Assembly: GCF_033807575.1 (NCBI RefSeq)
Contig: NC_084711.1
Span: 10,292,001 to 10,356,000 of the forward strand
Reading direction: 5' to 3'
Origin: Cydia pomonella
Lineage: Eukaryota > Arthropoda > Insecta > Lepidoptera > Tortricidae
DNA length: 64,000 bases
This document shows positions 36,696 through 49,200 of this stretch, in pieces. The stretch's first letter is position 1; each line of letters starts with the position of its first letter. Under the pieces are notes generated by a model. That model saw nothing but the letters and a program-made list of their open reading frames with translations. It ran no database searches and was not told the DNA's origin. The position numbers and the translations under genes were made by a program.

Positions 36696-39600
36696 CTGAG
36701 GATTAAAAAAAAAACAATTTGTAATTTAAAATTGCGGCAAAGAGCAATTATGGTAAGTAGATTTGGCGTGAATACGGCGCGAATTAGATACCCACATGCC
36801 GATTCTTGCCCTTAGACTCGGTTAGTGTTGTAGGTACTCGATAGGTTCGGAGGAAACCTGGTGGAGCGATAGGCCTCACACAGCAAGGTTAGTGTGGTAA
36901 TTGCCGAAGCAATTACCACGCTAAAGCTTGCCCATGCCCACGCACACACTAGAACCGCCCTCGCATTGTTTAAGTAAACCTTACCCTCGTTCTAGTGTGA
37001 GGCACTCTACTCCGGGGGGCTCAGCGGTTACAGTGGCAAGCCGACGGTCCTCATGCAGCAGCGCCTGTTCGCCGAAGTAGTCGCCTCGGCGCAACGTGCC
37101 CACGCGTCGGTCGGGGCCTTCGCCCTCGCGCTTCGTCACCGCCACGGTGCCGCCGCGTATGATGTAGAACTTGTCACCCCGTTCGCCTTGCCGCACAACC
37201 GCCGTACCCGCTGAGAAGAACTCCTGAAATCGAAGATTGCGACCGCACTGTAAGGTTGAGGCATGTTGCAAAATAAAACAGTAATAGTCACACTGCTCTC
37301 GAAATTTAATAGCGCTGCCAAAGGAATTTTGTGTGCACCCAAATTGTGGTCATTGAATGTTACTAAACTTTTCAGTCATACTTCGTTGATGAAGACGGAA
37401 TATGTTTTATTTTTTCTGCAATTAAATACGTTAATTCTTAATTCAGGAATAATTGAATTAATCATATTTCCTCACCCTTTTGAGGAAGTCTGAGATCTTG
37501 GCGAGCTCGATGGGGTGTATGCCCTGCAGCAGCGGTACGGAGGCCAGGAAGCGCATGTTGTACTCCTGCTCGCGCCGCCCGCTGCCCACCATGATCTTTT
37601 GGAACACACGCCGCTCCAGTGTCCATACTTTGGCTTCTGTTATACCTGGAAAAACAGTGGCTAGGAATTCATGATAATTCTTTAATTAGGCAATTGATTC
37701 GTTATTTAGGAATTTAATTTATTAGAAACCCGTCTCGGAACCTTATCATTATACTTTCTGAAAAGGTGAATAAAATTATGTTTGTTTTATAATCAATGTA
37801 CAAAGTTTACTGTAAGAATCTGAAAGAGATTGTAATATTTTAGAAATCCTCGTTATCGCATCTCTTTCAATTGAGGCGTAATCAATTAGATTAATGGGGT
37901 TTTTATTGTGACACATGAGAATGCGAGTTAGTCATAAGTATTCATAACGAACTTATCACTTACATCGTATCGACGCAAATCGTTTAGCTTTATACAAGAT
38001 AGCGAGTTCTCCGAACGCTTCTCCAGGCCCGAAGTTCTTCACAACCTGTCCGCCTTTTAGAACCTCGAACTGTCCATCGGCAGATACGTACAGATGACTC
38101 CCGGACTCGCCCTCGCGGATTATTAAACTCACGGCTTGGAACACCTGTGGGCTCATCGCTTCCACCACCATCGTTAATAGCTCTTCATCCATCAAATTTT
38201 TTAGAAAGTCATTGGCCATTATTGCTTTTCTTATTTGTTCGGCAGATCTACATAACAAAAAGTGCATATTGAATCCAGATTATACATCTAGCGCTTAGGC
38301 GTCTCTATTAGTGGCAGGGTGTTCAAAATAGGGCTCGATTCCTGCCGGTTTGGCCATTATGAAATAATTTTGCGTAAAGAAAAAGTAAGTCAAATTAGAA
38401 ACCAGAGATCTAGACCACATCAGCGTTGGTGAAGGGGGATTGTTGAAGGAGATTTACCTACCTACTTACATTATACCAGGAATATCCCATCCCATTTCAC
38501 GAATAGTCAAACTACAAAGTTACTTTACAGTACATATGGGGCTACTTTATAGCACTAGTGCGAGAAGTAGCATATTACGTTACTGTGTCGAACATTTAAA
38601 GGGCCATATGTACTGTAAAACGTTGTACGATACATGTGCGAATAGGTAATTCGCAACTCGTGTCCATTTAAAACACTCCCTTCGGCCGTGTTTTAATTTA
38701 TCGCCACTCGTTTCGAATTTCCTATTTTTCGCACTTGTATCGTAATGTACTATTTTGGTGCAAGTGCTAATTTTGCGTCTCGAGGAAATGAAAGATTACA
38801 TAATAGAATTACGAGCGTAGAGAATCTTGTGCGTCGCACTCGCAAGGGACTCTAAGGCACAAGTGCAAAAAACTTTGGTCTGGTGTATAGGTACAGTCAG
38901 CATCAATAGTATCGGATGAAACAACGCGCCAAAAGTATCTGATATTCTGGATAACTTTTCCAAATATAGATTAATCTCTAAAATTTACATTCAAAAGTAT
39001 ATCTTTTACCGTCTTTAGTTCTACATATAGAACCATCACATTTTGTTAAGCTGTTACAGAATGGTAGATACTTTTGAAACCTTGTTTGATCCGCTACTTT
39101 TGATGCTGACTGTACCACAACTTTTGACCTTGTGCAAAGGATTACTTTTTTTTTATTCTAAAATTCGGTATTTTACCCATATTTACTGATTCGAAAAGTG
39201 TTTCTGGATCACATTCATTAGATTTACCAAAGATGCAAATGTAAGAAATAGATATAAGTAAAAAAATTTGTACACCGAATTTACGGTAGAATATGATGGA
39301 ACTTGTATTAATTCTAATTTAAGATCACAACAATGATATTTGACAAAAAAGGACATTTCAATTTCAATTTATTTCTTTTAATATAATGTAATTTTTTTTT
39401 GCATATATTTTTTATTTCTGTTACAAACGTCGGTTAAGAGTGTAAACCTGCCAAATCAATTTCTGAAAACAGATAGATTTGTACGTATTTTTCTAGACAT
39501 TAAAGTTAAAGACCGGTTGCACCAAATTGTTACCGTTAAAGCATTCGCTAAATTTTATTGTATGAGAAGTTTTATAGTAAATCCGCCGTAGGGTTTCTGG

Positions 39601-42600
39601 TTGCTCGGCCCTTTTTAGTTCTCGAGGCACGGGAATTCTCGACCAGGATTTCTCGAGTTTTTCGAGTAACTCGAGAAATTTGGAAAGTCTCAAAATACAT
39701 GATGTTATTTTCATTTTTTTGCTTTATTACAAATCAGATGCATAGGAGTCGTAGGTGAGATCAATAATCATACAAATGGTAAATTTTTTATTACCATAAA
39801 TTCATAAATTGCACTTAATAATCAAAAATTCAACAACAAACAAAAAAAAATATAGGCGTAGGCGTGCGCGCCGGCGGTAATATGCTGTAGTGTATTTCTT
39901 TAGGTATTTAAAAAAATGTAAATTAACTACAAAATTATTAGGCAAGAATATTCAAGTGAATTAATTTAACTCAATGTGACAAATTACAGAAGATTTATTA
40001 TGTAATATACTTACTTAACGTAATAATAAAGCTGCTCCTCTACGTGTTGGATCTATATCCCCACGCAAGCCTATCAAAAGACCGGGATTTATAGGCCCGT
40101 GAAATCCAAGGAGATACAAATAAGCTGCTAAATTGTGCTTATTTATTAAAAGTCAATTAGGTTTGTAATATTTGTTATTATTATTACATGGCCCTCTAAT
40201 TCACCTTTTAGCATTAGAAATAAGATAAGCGATCTAATTTTGACGTGTCTTTTTATTGAAAAACACCGTTGAAATATAAGTCGAGGCAAATATGTAACAT
40301 TTATAAATCATATTACACTTTACACTCACTTACATTATTTTGCTTTCAAAAGTAATAGTTACAATTTTTTAAGCGTTTTTAATAAAAGACGCGTCAAGAC
40401 TGTTTACCTTTTCCTAATGCTAAAGGAAGCATAGTAATGAACCTTAAACAAGTAGAATTCTTTAGACATTTGAGGGAAGTAGTTCAAAAGTTACATAATA
40501 TGAAAATCTGTTGAAGCCAGAACGATAGGGGACGGATCAAGGCAGTTTATTATTTGGTTGCTTAACTAATAAATGTTTAAGTACGACCCGTTGGACCCGG
40601 GTACGTCCTTAAACTACGTCCAAAAGAGAGGTATGGGCATTGTGAATGTCATCTCGCTTTGTGTGGTAGGGCACAGCCAGTGGATGTCATTCCAGATCTA
40701 GAGCAGAGCCCAACTGGAGAAGTACCTCCACCTTACAGAAAACAGCAGTCAAATAACACTAGACCCTACTTATAGTGTTGTGTTCCTGCCGGTGAGTAAG
40801 GTTGCCAGAGCTCAATGAGGGGGGGCGGGTTTAGGGTTGGCAACGCGCATGTAATTCTTCTGGATTTGCAGGCGTACATAGGCTACGGAGGCTGCTTACC
40901 ATCAGGCGGGCCGTATGCTTGTTTGCCACCGACGTAGTATAAAAAAAAAAAAGTACCTGAAAATGTAAAAAAACATAGTTATACGGGTGTTTTCTTTTTA
41001 CTATAACAAGAGATTTATTTCTCGAGCTCTCGAGGCATTGAGTTTTTTTTTCCCGCCTCGGCGAAGGACGAATTTCTCGAGATTTCCCGCCTCGTGAATT
41101 CTCGAGCAGAAACCCTAATCCGCCGCGGCGCGCCGGGTGACGTTGATCAGTCCGTCAACTGATACTAAGTCTCTTCGTGTTCGCCGGTCGTATAACGATC
41201 AGCGACTTTGGGGTATACCGCCAACGGAATAGATGGGGATTTCTTACGGAAACTTATTAGTTATATGTTCTTACTTTTCATCCTTTTCATATTTCATGTA
41301 TTGCAGATCCACACTGGCGCGCGAGGTGTCAAGCGGCGCGTGCGGCGCGATGATGCCTCTCTTGCGCTCAGTGCGCTGCGGTTCAGCGTGCGCTGGTCTG
41401 GTTATGAAATCCGATACAGTTTTCATATCCGTGCTGCTGTTACTTCTACTATTCATTTCGAAATCTGAATCCCTGCTATACGTGGTCCTCCCGCTTTGTA
41501 TGCTCATGTAACTGGTGGTGGACATCTTGGCCAATATCTCTGGCTCCTGCTGTTGGACTTCATCTTGTTGTGGCCGATGCTCCGCAGTGCCATTTGAGAC
41601 GCTGCCGTTAACGGTTTGCATTGGGACATCGACATTGTCAGTTAGTTTCTGAAAAATAGTTTGTATAAATTTGACTATGTAGGTACCTACTTTTTCAGCT
41701 TGTAAGATATAATGGCAGGATACTTGGTCGGTAAGTAGATACCTTAGGTATATACATATAGAATCAACGAACCGTAGGGACCTAAAATGAACCATTTAAT
41801 GATTTGTTCTATCGTATTTTGTGTAATCAAGCGTTAAGCGAACCGTCGCTTAACGCTTACCTAACCACCTATTATATGCAGTTTGTACAATATAAACGGA
41901 TATTAATCCTACGTATCAACACGTTACACCTGACCCAGAATACCCAGTAATTGTTTTATACTTATCTCATATCTTGCTCTGCGATTGTGTCAATTATATC
42001 TGAATCTTAGATAAAAAAAAATTTTAATTAACGAGTTAATACTAACATTACTAGCTTGCCCAACGTGAGCGACTGGAGAATCTTAGCTATTTCCAACAAA
42101 GAACATTGTTTACCTTCGCTTTGGCAGTGGTCAAAACAATCGCAATCTCGTGCGGAACGGAAGTATTCAATGGATTTGGTACGAATTGCTTCTTATTGCA
42201 GTGATTTTTAATACTCTTATCAAGTTTTAGATAATTTTATCATTAATAGCATTCATTTAAAGAATTTAGATTAGAAAAATATTTTAATTCGTAGCGTCAG
42301 CACTTCAGCAGTGATTTCTTAAAAGGACTTTAAGTACCTACCTACCTATGTAATTCAATAAGCTGACCTATTTATGACTACTGGCTCTGTGAGCTGTAGG
42401 CCTCGCGTAAAGCTTAGAAAGTGTAAAAGTGAAAAATACTTAATTCGTTGACTCGTTATCACAGTGAACTCACAATGGTCTTAAGCGCCATAGACGCTAT
42501 TGGCACTTAAGTAATTTATGCCAATTTCAACATTTTGAAAAATTTGCAAAAATTGGATCGACACAAAAAAAACTATTTGATCATAGAATTTGGTCACAAA

Positions 42601-45191
42601 CTTTCACGAAAATCGGTTTAGAATTGCGGCCTGTACAGGAGAACATCTCGACATATTTACGAAAGCAAAATGCCCGGAGTCCTTCGCTAATGCTTCGGTC
42701 AATAGTCAGTTAAGAGATCGATAAAATTTAAGGAGTCACATTTGCCACGTGGCTTTTTTTAGATCTACAGCTATTTTTCCGGGAATTTAATTTTGTTAAC
42801 TATGTTTATTGATTATGAGAAGAGGTTTACTGTCAAAGAAAACACCGCGCCTCAAAGTTCAGTGCTGCGTCATATATTTTTAACCGACTTCAAGATTTCA
42901 AAAGAGGAGGTTATCAATTCTGTTGTATGTTTTTTTTGTTCTTTTTTTATGTTTGTTACTCCATAACTCCGTCATTTCTGAACCGATTTTGAAAATTATT
43001 TTTTTGTTTGAATGTATATATATACAGATTGGTCCCGTTCTGATGATGGGATCCATGAGGAATCGAGGGAACTCTTCAAATGTGAAAGTCATACATATAG
43101 TGATTTTTGTATTTTCTGTAACAAATCAAGCATTTACATTAAAAAAAGTGACATTTGATGAAGTGGAACTGCTGATGATGATCAGAATGGAACTCTTCAA
43201 CGACGCGTCGCGACGCATAGTACACGTTTGGCGATTTCTCCTCTTTGCTGTGTTTGTTAAGTAAATTAGATTTTCAAGACAAATTTTTGTCAGGTTCGAG
43301 TCCTGACGATGGGGTCCATGAGGAATCGAGTGAACTCTTCAAATATGAAAGGCATACATATAGTGATTTTTGTATTTTCTTTAAAAAATCAAGCATTTAC
43401 ATTTTAAAAAGTGACATTTGATGAAGTGGAACTGCTGATAATGATCAGAATGGTACTCTTCAACGACGCATAGTACACGTTTGGCGATTTGTCCTCTTCG
43501 CTGTGTTTGTTAAGCAAATTAGATTTTCAAGACAAATTTTTGTCAAGTTCGAGTTCTGACGATGGGGTCCATGAGGACTCGAGGGAATTCCTCAAATGTT
43601 AAAGGCATATATATAGTGATTAGTATTTTCATTAACAAATCAAGTATTTACATTTCTAGAAGTGACATTTGATGAAGTGGAATTGCTGATGATGAACAGA
43701 ACGGAACTCTTCAATGATGCATAGTTCACGTTTGGCAATTTGTTTTTCCCAAGCAGTAAGGTTTTCAAGGCACATTTTTTATGTTTCTATCCTATTAAGT
43801 TTTTTTAATAATTATCTGGTGCTTTATTTCATGCATGGTTTGAAATAATTTATCTTAAATACAGTCGAATACCCTATTGCGGGTAGGTATTTTACCAGTC
43901 AACCATAGGGCAAATCTGAAATGTGTCAAGGTGGGTGCAGTGGCAAAAAAAAAACATGTTACCTCCTTTTCTACATAATTAGGCGTAGGACGCTGTCTTT
44001 TTAATTTCATTGTATGAAATCTCAAATCAACAGTAATCGTTCTTTCACCGGTCTCCCTCTATGAAGTCGGTTTTTTTTTTCTTAAAAATTATGTGGTAAG
44101 CGAATTGTTGACAGCCGAATTAACGCACATTTATACACCCCTTTTACTACCTACCTATTATTAATACTTACCTAATTCTTGAGGGAAGTTACAAGAAAAA
44201 CTAAATTATGCTGCCGGTTTCTACAATAAACGTGAAGAGTAAGTACATATAAGCGATTAGAACTTTATTAACAGATTTTCGACCAGTTAGTACCAGTACC
44301 AGCTTATTATTAGGACGCCGGTTGCGTTCAAAGGGTCAATATTTTGTAGCCTGTATCTAAAGGCACAGTCGTACGTAGGTACCTAATGTGCAGCTAAATG
44401 TTACGACGTCGTAGTAACGTAGTAATCGGGGAATAAGTTTAGTGCCATACATTCTTCTCAATCAAACGATAAATCTACTCCTATTATGGTACGTTTTTGT
44501 TAGATTTGTTTAGTTTAGATATACTATTTAAGATCATATTTTACTACCTACTTTTCCTAGATTATATAGGTCATTTACCTTGCTTATTTGAGGGATTTCA
44601 TGTCGGGACTGTACCTCTCTTATCAGTCCCGTATTTTAAACCAGTACTTTAGCTAAGTATTTATTGACTAAGACTACTCGTGACAAACAGATAACTAATA
44701 AAAAAATCATGCAAATTAATCCTCTATTTAAGCCGATGTGATACCTAACTATTATCTTAAGTATTCATAAAGAAAATAACATAGACTTCTTTAAAAAAAA
44801 ACTGAAAATCTGAAAAGGTTAGCCTAATTTGTCGGCAGGTACTACGTGCTTCATATTTGAGAGATTTAAATAACGAAAAGTCAAATGTTGCTGTTTCAAT
44901 TTTCCGAAGTTTTGTTTCACTACTTCGTTCCACTGAACAATGAACACATCTCTCGGCACGAAAATTAAATTACCTATTTTAATTAATATTCACTTCATAC
45001 GAGGCACCTGTGTAAAGTTTGTGAAAGATAACGTATTAAAACCTACGTTATAAAGGATGTAAGCAACACACAAAACTAAGAAGTGATAGACTTACGATAG
45101 TCCCACGTCGCTCGTCTGGTTCGGCCGGTGCAGCGTTGCTCAGGTTAAAGCCGCCTTTCGACGACCACCTGAACGGGGGACACAGCACCAT
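31105..45191 (-). CDS. Pkg21D: cGMP-dependent protein kinase, Pkg21D (dg1)-like, complete
   Basis: Eleven coding exons: 45191-45096, 41648-41275, 38247-37964, 37645-37476, 37223-36985, 36695-36595, 35994-35778, 34888-34657, 33063-32965, 32278-32025, 31264-31105 (stop TAG at 31107-31105). Every splice phase closes and the product is 741 residues. Order: hydrophilic N-terminus with a pseudosubstrate-like RKRGIIA (about residues 127-133), two cyclic-nucleotide-binding domains (about 155-400), an AGC kinase domain (about 430-690) and the AGC C-tail ending SGWDLEF. The enzyme phosphorylates Ser/Thr on cGMP binding. Pkg21D is favoured over foraging by FALKCLKK, SPFICRLYRTF, PENLMLD, GHDRAVDCWALG and HKWFLGFDW. 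The start rests on the first exon at 45,191, whose phase and strong donor fit; homology there is weak. Confidence 0.88.
31322..31780. mobile_element. TIR MITE in the last Pkg21D intron
   Basis: The ends TAAGGGGTCATCCATTAGTT and AATTAATGGATGACCCCTTA are inverted repeats. The interior has two poly-C/T blocks (TTGACCCCTTCCCCCC-type) and is non-coding, about 460 bp. Confidence 0.7.
32368..32571. mobile_element. TIR MITE in a Pkg21D intron
   Basis: The ends AGGGCCTGTTTCACAATGTC and GACATTGTGAGACAGGCCCT are inverted repeats that continue inward as CAAGTAAAGT / ACTTTACTTG. The ~200-bp element has no coding capacity. Confidence 0.75.
33225..34536 (+). mobile_element. 5'-truncated LINE with poly(A) tail (Jockey/CR1-like RT end)
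   Basis: A 239-codon open frame (33,428-34,147) has the C-terminal RT region of Jockey/CR1-type LINEs: LGIIMDDKVSFNAHIDKIV, then LYFSFVRSILDFGSVVWSP and IEKVQKKFIKILNYRNF. The 3' non-coding part ends in a run of about 20 A near 34,535. It lies antisense in the Pkg21D intron between exons 9 and 8. The 5' edge is uncertain. The intact frame suggests a fairly young insertion. Confidence 0.75.
35035..35105 (-). repeat. tRNA-like fragment (A and B boxes), not a functional tRNA
   Basis: On the minus strand: TAGTTCAGTTGGTGGAGC (A-box, D-arm-like) and AGTTCGAGTCTC (B-box, T-arm-like) at tRNA spacing. The anticodon stem and the acceptor ends do not pair well, so a tRNA-derived SINE or pseudo-tRNA is more likely than a gene. 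Confidence 0.5.
36891..36922. other. Strong hairpin 60 bases past a Pkg21D 5' splice site
   Basis: The arms AGTGTGGTAATTGC and GCAATTACCACGCT pair at 13 of 14 positions around a 4-base loop CGAA. It lies in the intron after exon 5 (donor at 36,984). Role unknown. Confidence 0.5.
36985..38247 (-). CDS. Pkg21D: Pkg21D exons 3-5: tandem cGMP-binding domains
   Basis: Exon 3 (38247-37964) encodes SAEQIRKAIMANDFLKNL through the phosphate-binding cassette FGELAILYKAKRFASI. Exon 4 (37645-37476) links domain A to B (ITEAKVWTLERRVFQKIM). Exon 5 (37223-36985) carries domain B with GDYFGEQALLHEDRRLATVT. Both cassettes keep the Gly-Glu pair and the Arg that contact the cyclic phosphate. A Ser stands two residues after the domain A Arg-Phe, where PKGs have a Thr or Ser that favours cGMP. 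Confidence 0.88.
38516..38751 (-). repeat. Lepidopteran dispersed repeat
   Basis: A block running from TTACAGTACATATGGGGCTA to TTCGCACTTGTATCGTAATG, with an inner CCCTTCGGCCGTGTTTTAA. I associate this sequence type with a repeat present in many moth genomes. It is non-coding. Confidence 0.5.
38891..39115. mobile_element. TIR MITE
   Basis: The ends GTACAGTCAGCATCAATAGT and ACTTTTGATGCTGACTGTAC are inverted repeats. The interior is non-coding, about 225 bp in total. Lies in the Pkg21D intron between exons 3 and 2. Confidence 0.72.
39589..41117. mobile_element. hAT-like non-autonomous transposon with 8-bp target duplication
   Basis: The left end is TAGGGTTTCTGG and the right end is CAGAAACCCTA. 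The direct repeat ATCCGCCG flanks both sides (39,581-39,588 and 41,118-41,125). An 8-bp duplication and short TAGGG-type ends suggest the hAT superfamily. Subterminal CTCGAG-containing motifs recur near both ends. There is no transposase frame. A LINE 3' end is nested inside at about 40,560-40,952. Confidence 0.7.
40560..40952 (+). mobile_element. LINE 3' end with poly(A), nested in the hAT-like element
   Basis: It contains CTTACCATCAGGCGGGCC, GTATGCTTGTTTGCCACCGA and then an A run at about 40,939-40,951, the typical 3' end of a common lepidopteran LINE. 5'-truncated, no open frame. The left edge is uncertain. Confidence 0.6.
41275..45191 (-). CDS. Pkg21D: Pkg21D exons 1-2: N-terminal regulatory region
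   Basis: Exon 1 (45191-45096) encodes MVLCPPFRWSSKGGFNLSNA and ends RRGTI before the donor GTAAGTC. Exon 2 (41648-41275) begins KLTDNVDVPMQ, is rich in Ser, Thr and Gln, and contains QRTERKRGIIAPHAP, which resembles the autoinhibitory pseudosubstrate of PKG (basic-basic-x-Gly-Ile). It ends KYEKDE and splits a Lys codon with exon 3. I see no leucine zipper. The Cys at residue 4 could be lipid-modified; that is inference. The intron between the two holds the 42,882-44,072 element. Confidence 0.65.
41829..41858. repeat. Perfect 13-bp-arm hairpin
   Basis: The arms AAGCGTTAAGCGA and TCGCTTAACGCTT are separated by ACCG. It lies in a Pkg21D intron, about 180 bases upstream of exon 2 in transcript sense. 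Confidence 0.6.
42391..42715. repeat. Dispersed repeat (family A), second copy
   Basis: Shorter relative of 5,889-6,472 with the same ordered blocks, in the intron between Pkg21D exons 1 and 2. The class is not recognised. Confidence 0.5.
42882..44072. mobile_element. TIR element with three internal tandem repeats
   Basis: The outer ends AACCGACTTCA and TGAAGTCGGTT are inverted. The inside holds three direct copies of a ~255-265-bp unit (landmark GATGGGGTCCATGAGG at about 43,045, 43,308 and 43,561), each with AGTGACATTTGATGAAGTGG. Unit length shrinks slightly from copy to copy. Open frames inside are shadows of the repeat. Confidence 0.65.
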
Positions 45192-46200
45192 GTTCGCAAT
45201 ATCAACAGTCGGTTCAAGGTGAGCACAACATTACATCGTGGATTGTGGCAAACCACGCACTGCGCGATCGGCGCACGAGCAAACCCTTATCGCGACCAGA
45301 TTATCTCGGCGAACCGATTGTTTTAATTATTATATATATACTAAAGAATGATTAGGTACCATTATCAAAGAGCCTTGCAATGTTATCAGCTCTAATAATA
45401 TTAATGAGTATCAGTCACACGGAATTACAATTTGCTAGTATTTTTTACCTTTCATAGCACTGTCAATGACGGCAGTCGTGCGGTTCTCTGCTTTTACTTC
45501 GTGTGCCTATAAATACTTAGCACAAGTGTTACTAGCCACCTTGAAACGGTCAAATGCAAGAAACTGTAGAATGAGATATGAATACATATATTACTTATCA
45601 TATTCTATCTAACAGCTGTCCCTTTTCATATAAATGTGGCAATGAGAACACATTTTACGGCAGTACGTAAAAACAAAATAAGGTAGGTAAGGCGTCATCA
45701 TATTTCAAATATGTACGTGTGTATCCGTATTTATCCCGTTGTAAGAAGAGTCCCTTTTCAGAATGATCCGCCATTTTTTTCTTTTTTTTTCTTTCGGAAT
45801 TACCCAAATACACCATCCTACCGTAAACTCTGGCCACTGTAGCCCACATCATGACATCACACAACTATGATCCAAATTAGCATAGGTACCTTCTTACGTT
45901 TATAATGTACATACCTACATGAAATACAGAAATATCGTATATGAACGATACTAAAATTTGGGCCGTAGTTCTAGTATGGGACTATGACTATAGCTTTAAT
46001 TGCTATCCAATATTCACACTAACGGTTTGATTTTTAATAAAGAAAGGTAATAATGTGAGAGACAGGATGGCGGGTGTGTACCTAATTATAGTTTTTCTTG
46101 AGTGCATCGTCATCGGGCTTATTTATTCTCAGCATACCTATGTATTAAAAAATTATGGGGGTTAAGATAGTCAAGTGGTGGGTTGGGTGGATTCATAAAT
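44073..46200. other. Upstream part of Pkg21D and spacer to Rbfox
   Basis: Apart from Pkg21D exon 1 (45,191-45,096) I see no exon. The Pkg21D promoter should lie above 45,191, where a moderately GC-rich block (CGCGATCGGCGCACGAGC near 45,270) stands out, but I see no clear TATA box with initiator. Confidence 0.4.
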
Positions 46201-49200
46201 AAAAATCGAAATTCATACTATAATTTATTAATAACGTAAATGAGTATACAATGCCGAAGGCTTAAAATTATTCACTTCATTCAATATTTCACAATTGAAA
46301 AAAATATTTACAATAAAAGGGAAAAATCAGCTTGCAATCTATTTAAAATTGCCACACGGGAAACGAAAATCTAATTGTTTTATCACAAATCTTATTAGGG
46401 AGCTCGCTGTGCACTCGGCTCGAGTAATCAAAATCACTTGTTAATAGTACTGTGCAACAATAAAACGTGCGACGAATCTATAAAATGTGCCAAACGGAAG
46501 ACATTTATTATGTAACAAATCTATTGTAGGTTAGTTAATTTTAAAACATTTACGTTTAACATTAGGTATACGTACAACATACAGATACGGAAATTGAGCA
46601 CGTTACTAGTATCTCAAATACTGGTCGTCGGGCGCGCAGGCGCGGCCGTTGCGCCGGCGGCGGCACTCGGCAGCGCACACTTCGTCACTGCCTTTAGGCA
46701 ACTACTTACGAAAAATATACTCCGCGGCGAGCTTGCTTCCGTGTGGGGTGCGAAGGCAACTAATATTTACCGCTCATGTGACACGTCGCACCTGTGTCGC
46801 AAGCCACACGCTAACATAGCTCACGCATCCTCTCTAACTTAATGATTGACGATTAGTATGCGCTGCGTCCACCTGTTCCCTCGTTTAATAATCGAATTTA
46901 TTGAACTCATAGACGTGCCAGCCATACGTACGGCATGTCCGGGAGCTTCGGGCAGGTCTACGAGTTCAATCTTAAATGTACATCAGACATTTGGATACGT
47001 AGGCGTAATGACTAACCCTGCTAATAGAAATCTGAGTACGCTACTACTTAACTGAACAGCGTCGACGTGTGCAATTGACGAACAAGTGATACTTATAACT
47101 CTGGCTACGTTAACAATATTGGCCCGAAGGCAGAAATCAATCGCACAACATGCAGCGGTCGCCCGCCGGTAACATTATATACAAAGCACGTAGAGATGCG
47201 TCCGCGCCCGGTGACAAAAAACTCGCAAAATTACGAGTAAGTTGGAGAGATTAATAGAATATTTTACATTACTATTTCTCAATGGATAAAAATAAGCCTG
47301 CTGCGAGTTACGTATGTTAAGGTTATTCAAAGAGTATGCAGTGTTGAACAAAATTGCGGAGGGGCGCGGGCGCAGCAGTGTGCGTGCTCACAGTAACAGT
47401 AGTCATACTCGCCGCGTGCGATGCTGTTAGCAATCACCTACAGTCGCTAACAACACTACTGATATGACCGTATTATGCACAATATAACAATTCGTTTTAG
47501 ATCTAGTAACTACGGAATCGAAGCCATCGATATAATTTTGTGCACAGCATACGGAAACGAGAACAGTTTGAAATTCAACATCTCATAAAAACTGAGAAAC
47601 AAATCGCGTTACAAAATACATATCATCCTTATTATAATGATCATACTTTATATTTATACATTGTTCATGATGCTTTTTTTTCTTTTCTTATTGTAGCACA
47701 CTAACCATTTTGTCAGATATGTTATTTAAATTCAGATTTTCTCCACGTAATAACAATTTGGCTTAGATTACGAAACTTTTATATAAAACTAAGGACTTCT
47801 GTGATTTTCTAATAAGATTTCAAAAATCATCTACAAATCTGAGAAAAAAATAAAGATAACGAGGCGAGTTATGAACGCGTAAAGTAGTTAAATATGGTAA
47901 GATAAAAAAACTGTCATGTACCAGTATTTGTTTATTATAGACGGTAGAGTAAAGCGAGAGTGCGCTCGCCCAGAACACGCCCCGTTAGCTCCAGACACTA
48001 GATAAACATGTTTGTGACATCACTACGGCTACTTCAAAAAATATAAAAATCATCCTGACGAATCACATGTACTTCTTCCTGTACTTTACATAAAAAAATT
48101 GCATTAAACAATCAGTTACATTCAAAATCTAAGACCCTCCTAAAATTACGCATACACGCATGAGTATTCAGCAGTAAAGCACAAAATATTGTTCGAAGCT
48201 GCAACATGACTACAATAATGATACATCCTAATGATTAATAATTAACTAATAATTGTAAATAGCCAGTGGCGCTAAAAGAGAGAATGTAAAATAACCGGCA
48301 CTCGGAAAATATGACACAATATAGCTTAATTAATAGAATAGTAGAACCAATAAAATAATATTCTTAAAACGCGGTTTAGAAGGTATAGTAGGTACACAAA
48401 ACTGGATTCTTAATTATCACATGAAACCTTTACAAAAGCACCTTCAAATATAATAATTACAACGAAGATTGTGCGCGAAGGACTAGACCTCTAAGCCCGA
48501 ACTTGTCATGGTTGTTGCCGGCTAACTACGCTCGCTAACGTGACTCGTGACAACTCACTACGGAGGGTGAGTGTGGACGCCCTATACTAAAAGTGGATAA
48601 TAATTAAAGCTATCTTCGCAGACGCTAACTGCGCTCTTACATGGCTCTCCAAGTAGGTATCCCTTCTGCGGCAACACTTTCCTATATTATTTGATATGTT
48701 ACTAATTCAATATGTTCAAATGTGAAACGGCGAAATAAACATCATCGAGTTTGCTTAGAAAAGTTAAGTAAAACTGTTCATGGCAGTAGTTATTCGATTG
48801 AATATTCAAATTATGAAAAATCACATAGAAAAGCTTAAAAATAATTAATAAATCAAAAATCAGATCTACTGTTTGTGAGGTTAAATTAATAATCTAAATG
48901 GCAAACTACATGTCAACTCATTACGGATAATTGTGTGTCGTGGCTGAAAACGCCAGTTTTACACCTGCAAGCGGGTATCGCATGTAGTTTCTACTCGAAG
49001 GTGCAAAACGTGGGCCTTGTGAGTGATGCCGTGATTTTGCAGACTTTGTAAGTTTTTCTAACTGAAAGACTACTAAATCTATTGAGTGGAAATTAATGAC
49101 ACGAATGCTCCAATACGTATGAATCGATGGGTTTTGTGCTTTGGTATAAAGTTTGAGCGAATTTACAATCCTAATTTAAACATTTGATCTAAAATTTACG

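Noticed and set aside
31105..45191. Assignment to the foraging (dg2) kinase
   Set aside because: Kinase-domain signature stretches and the C-tail match the Pkg21D (dg1) pattern at several positions where foraging differs.
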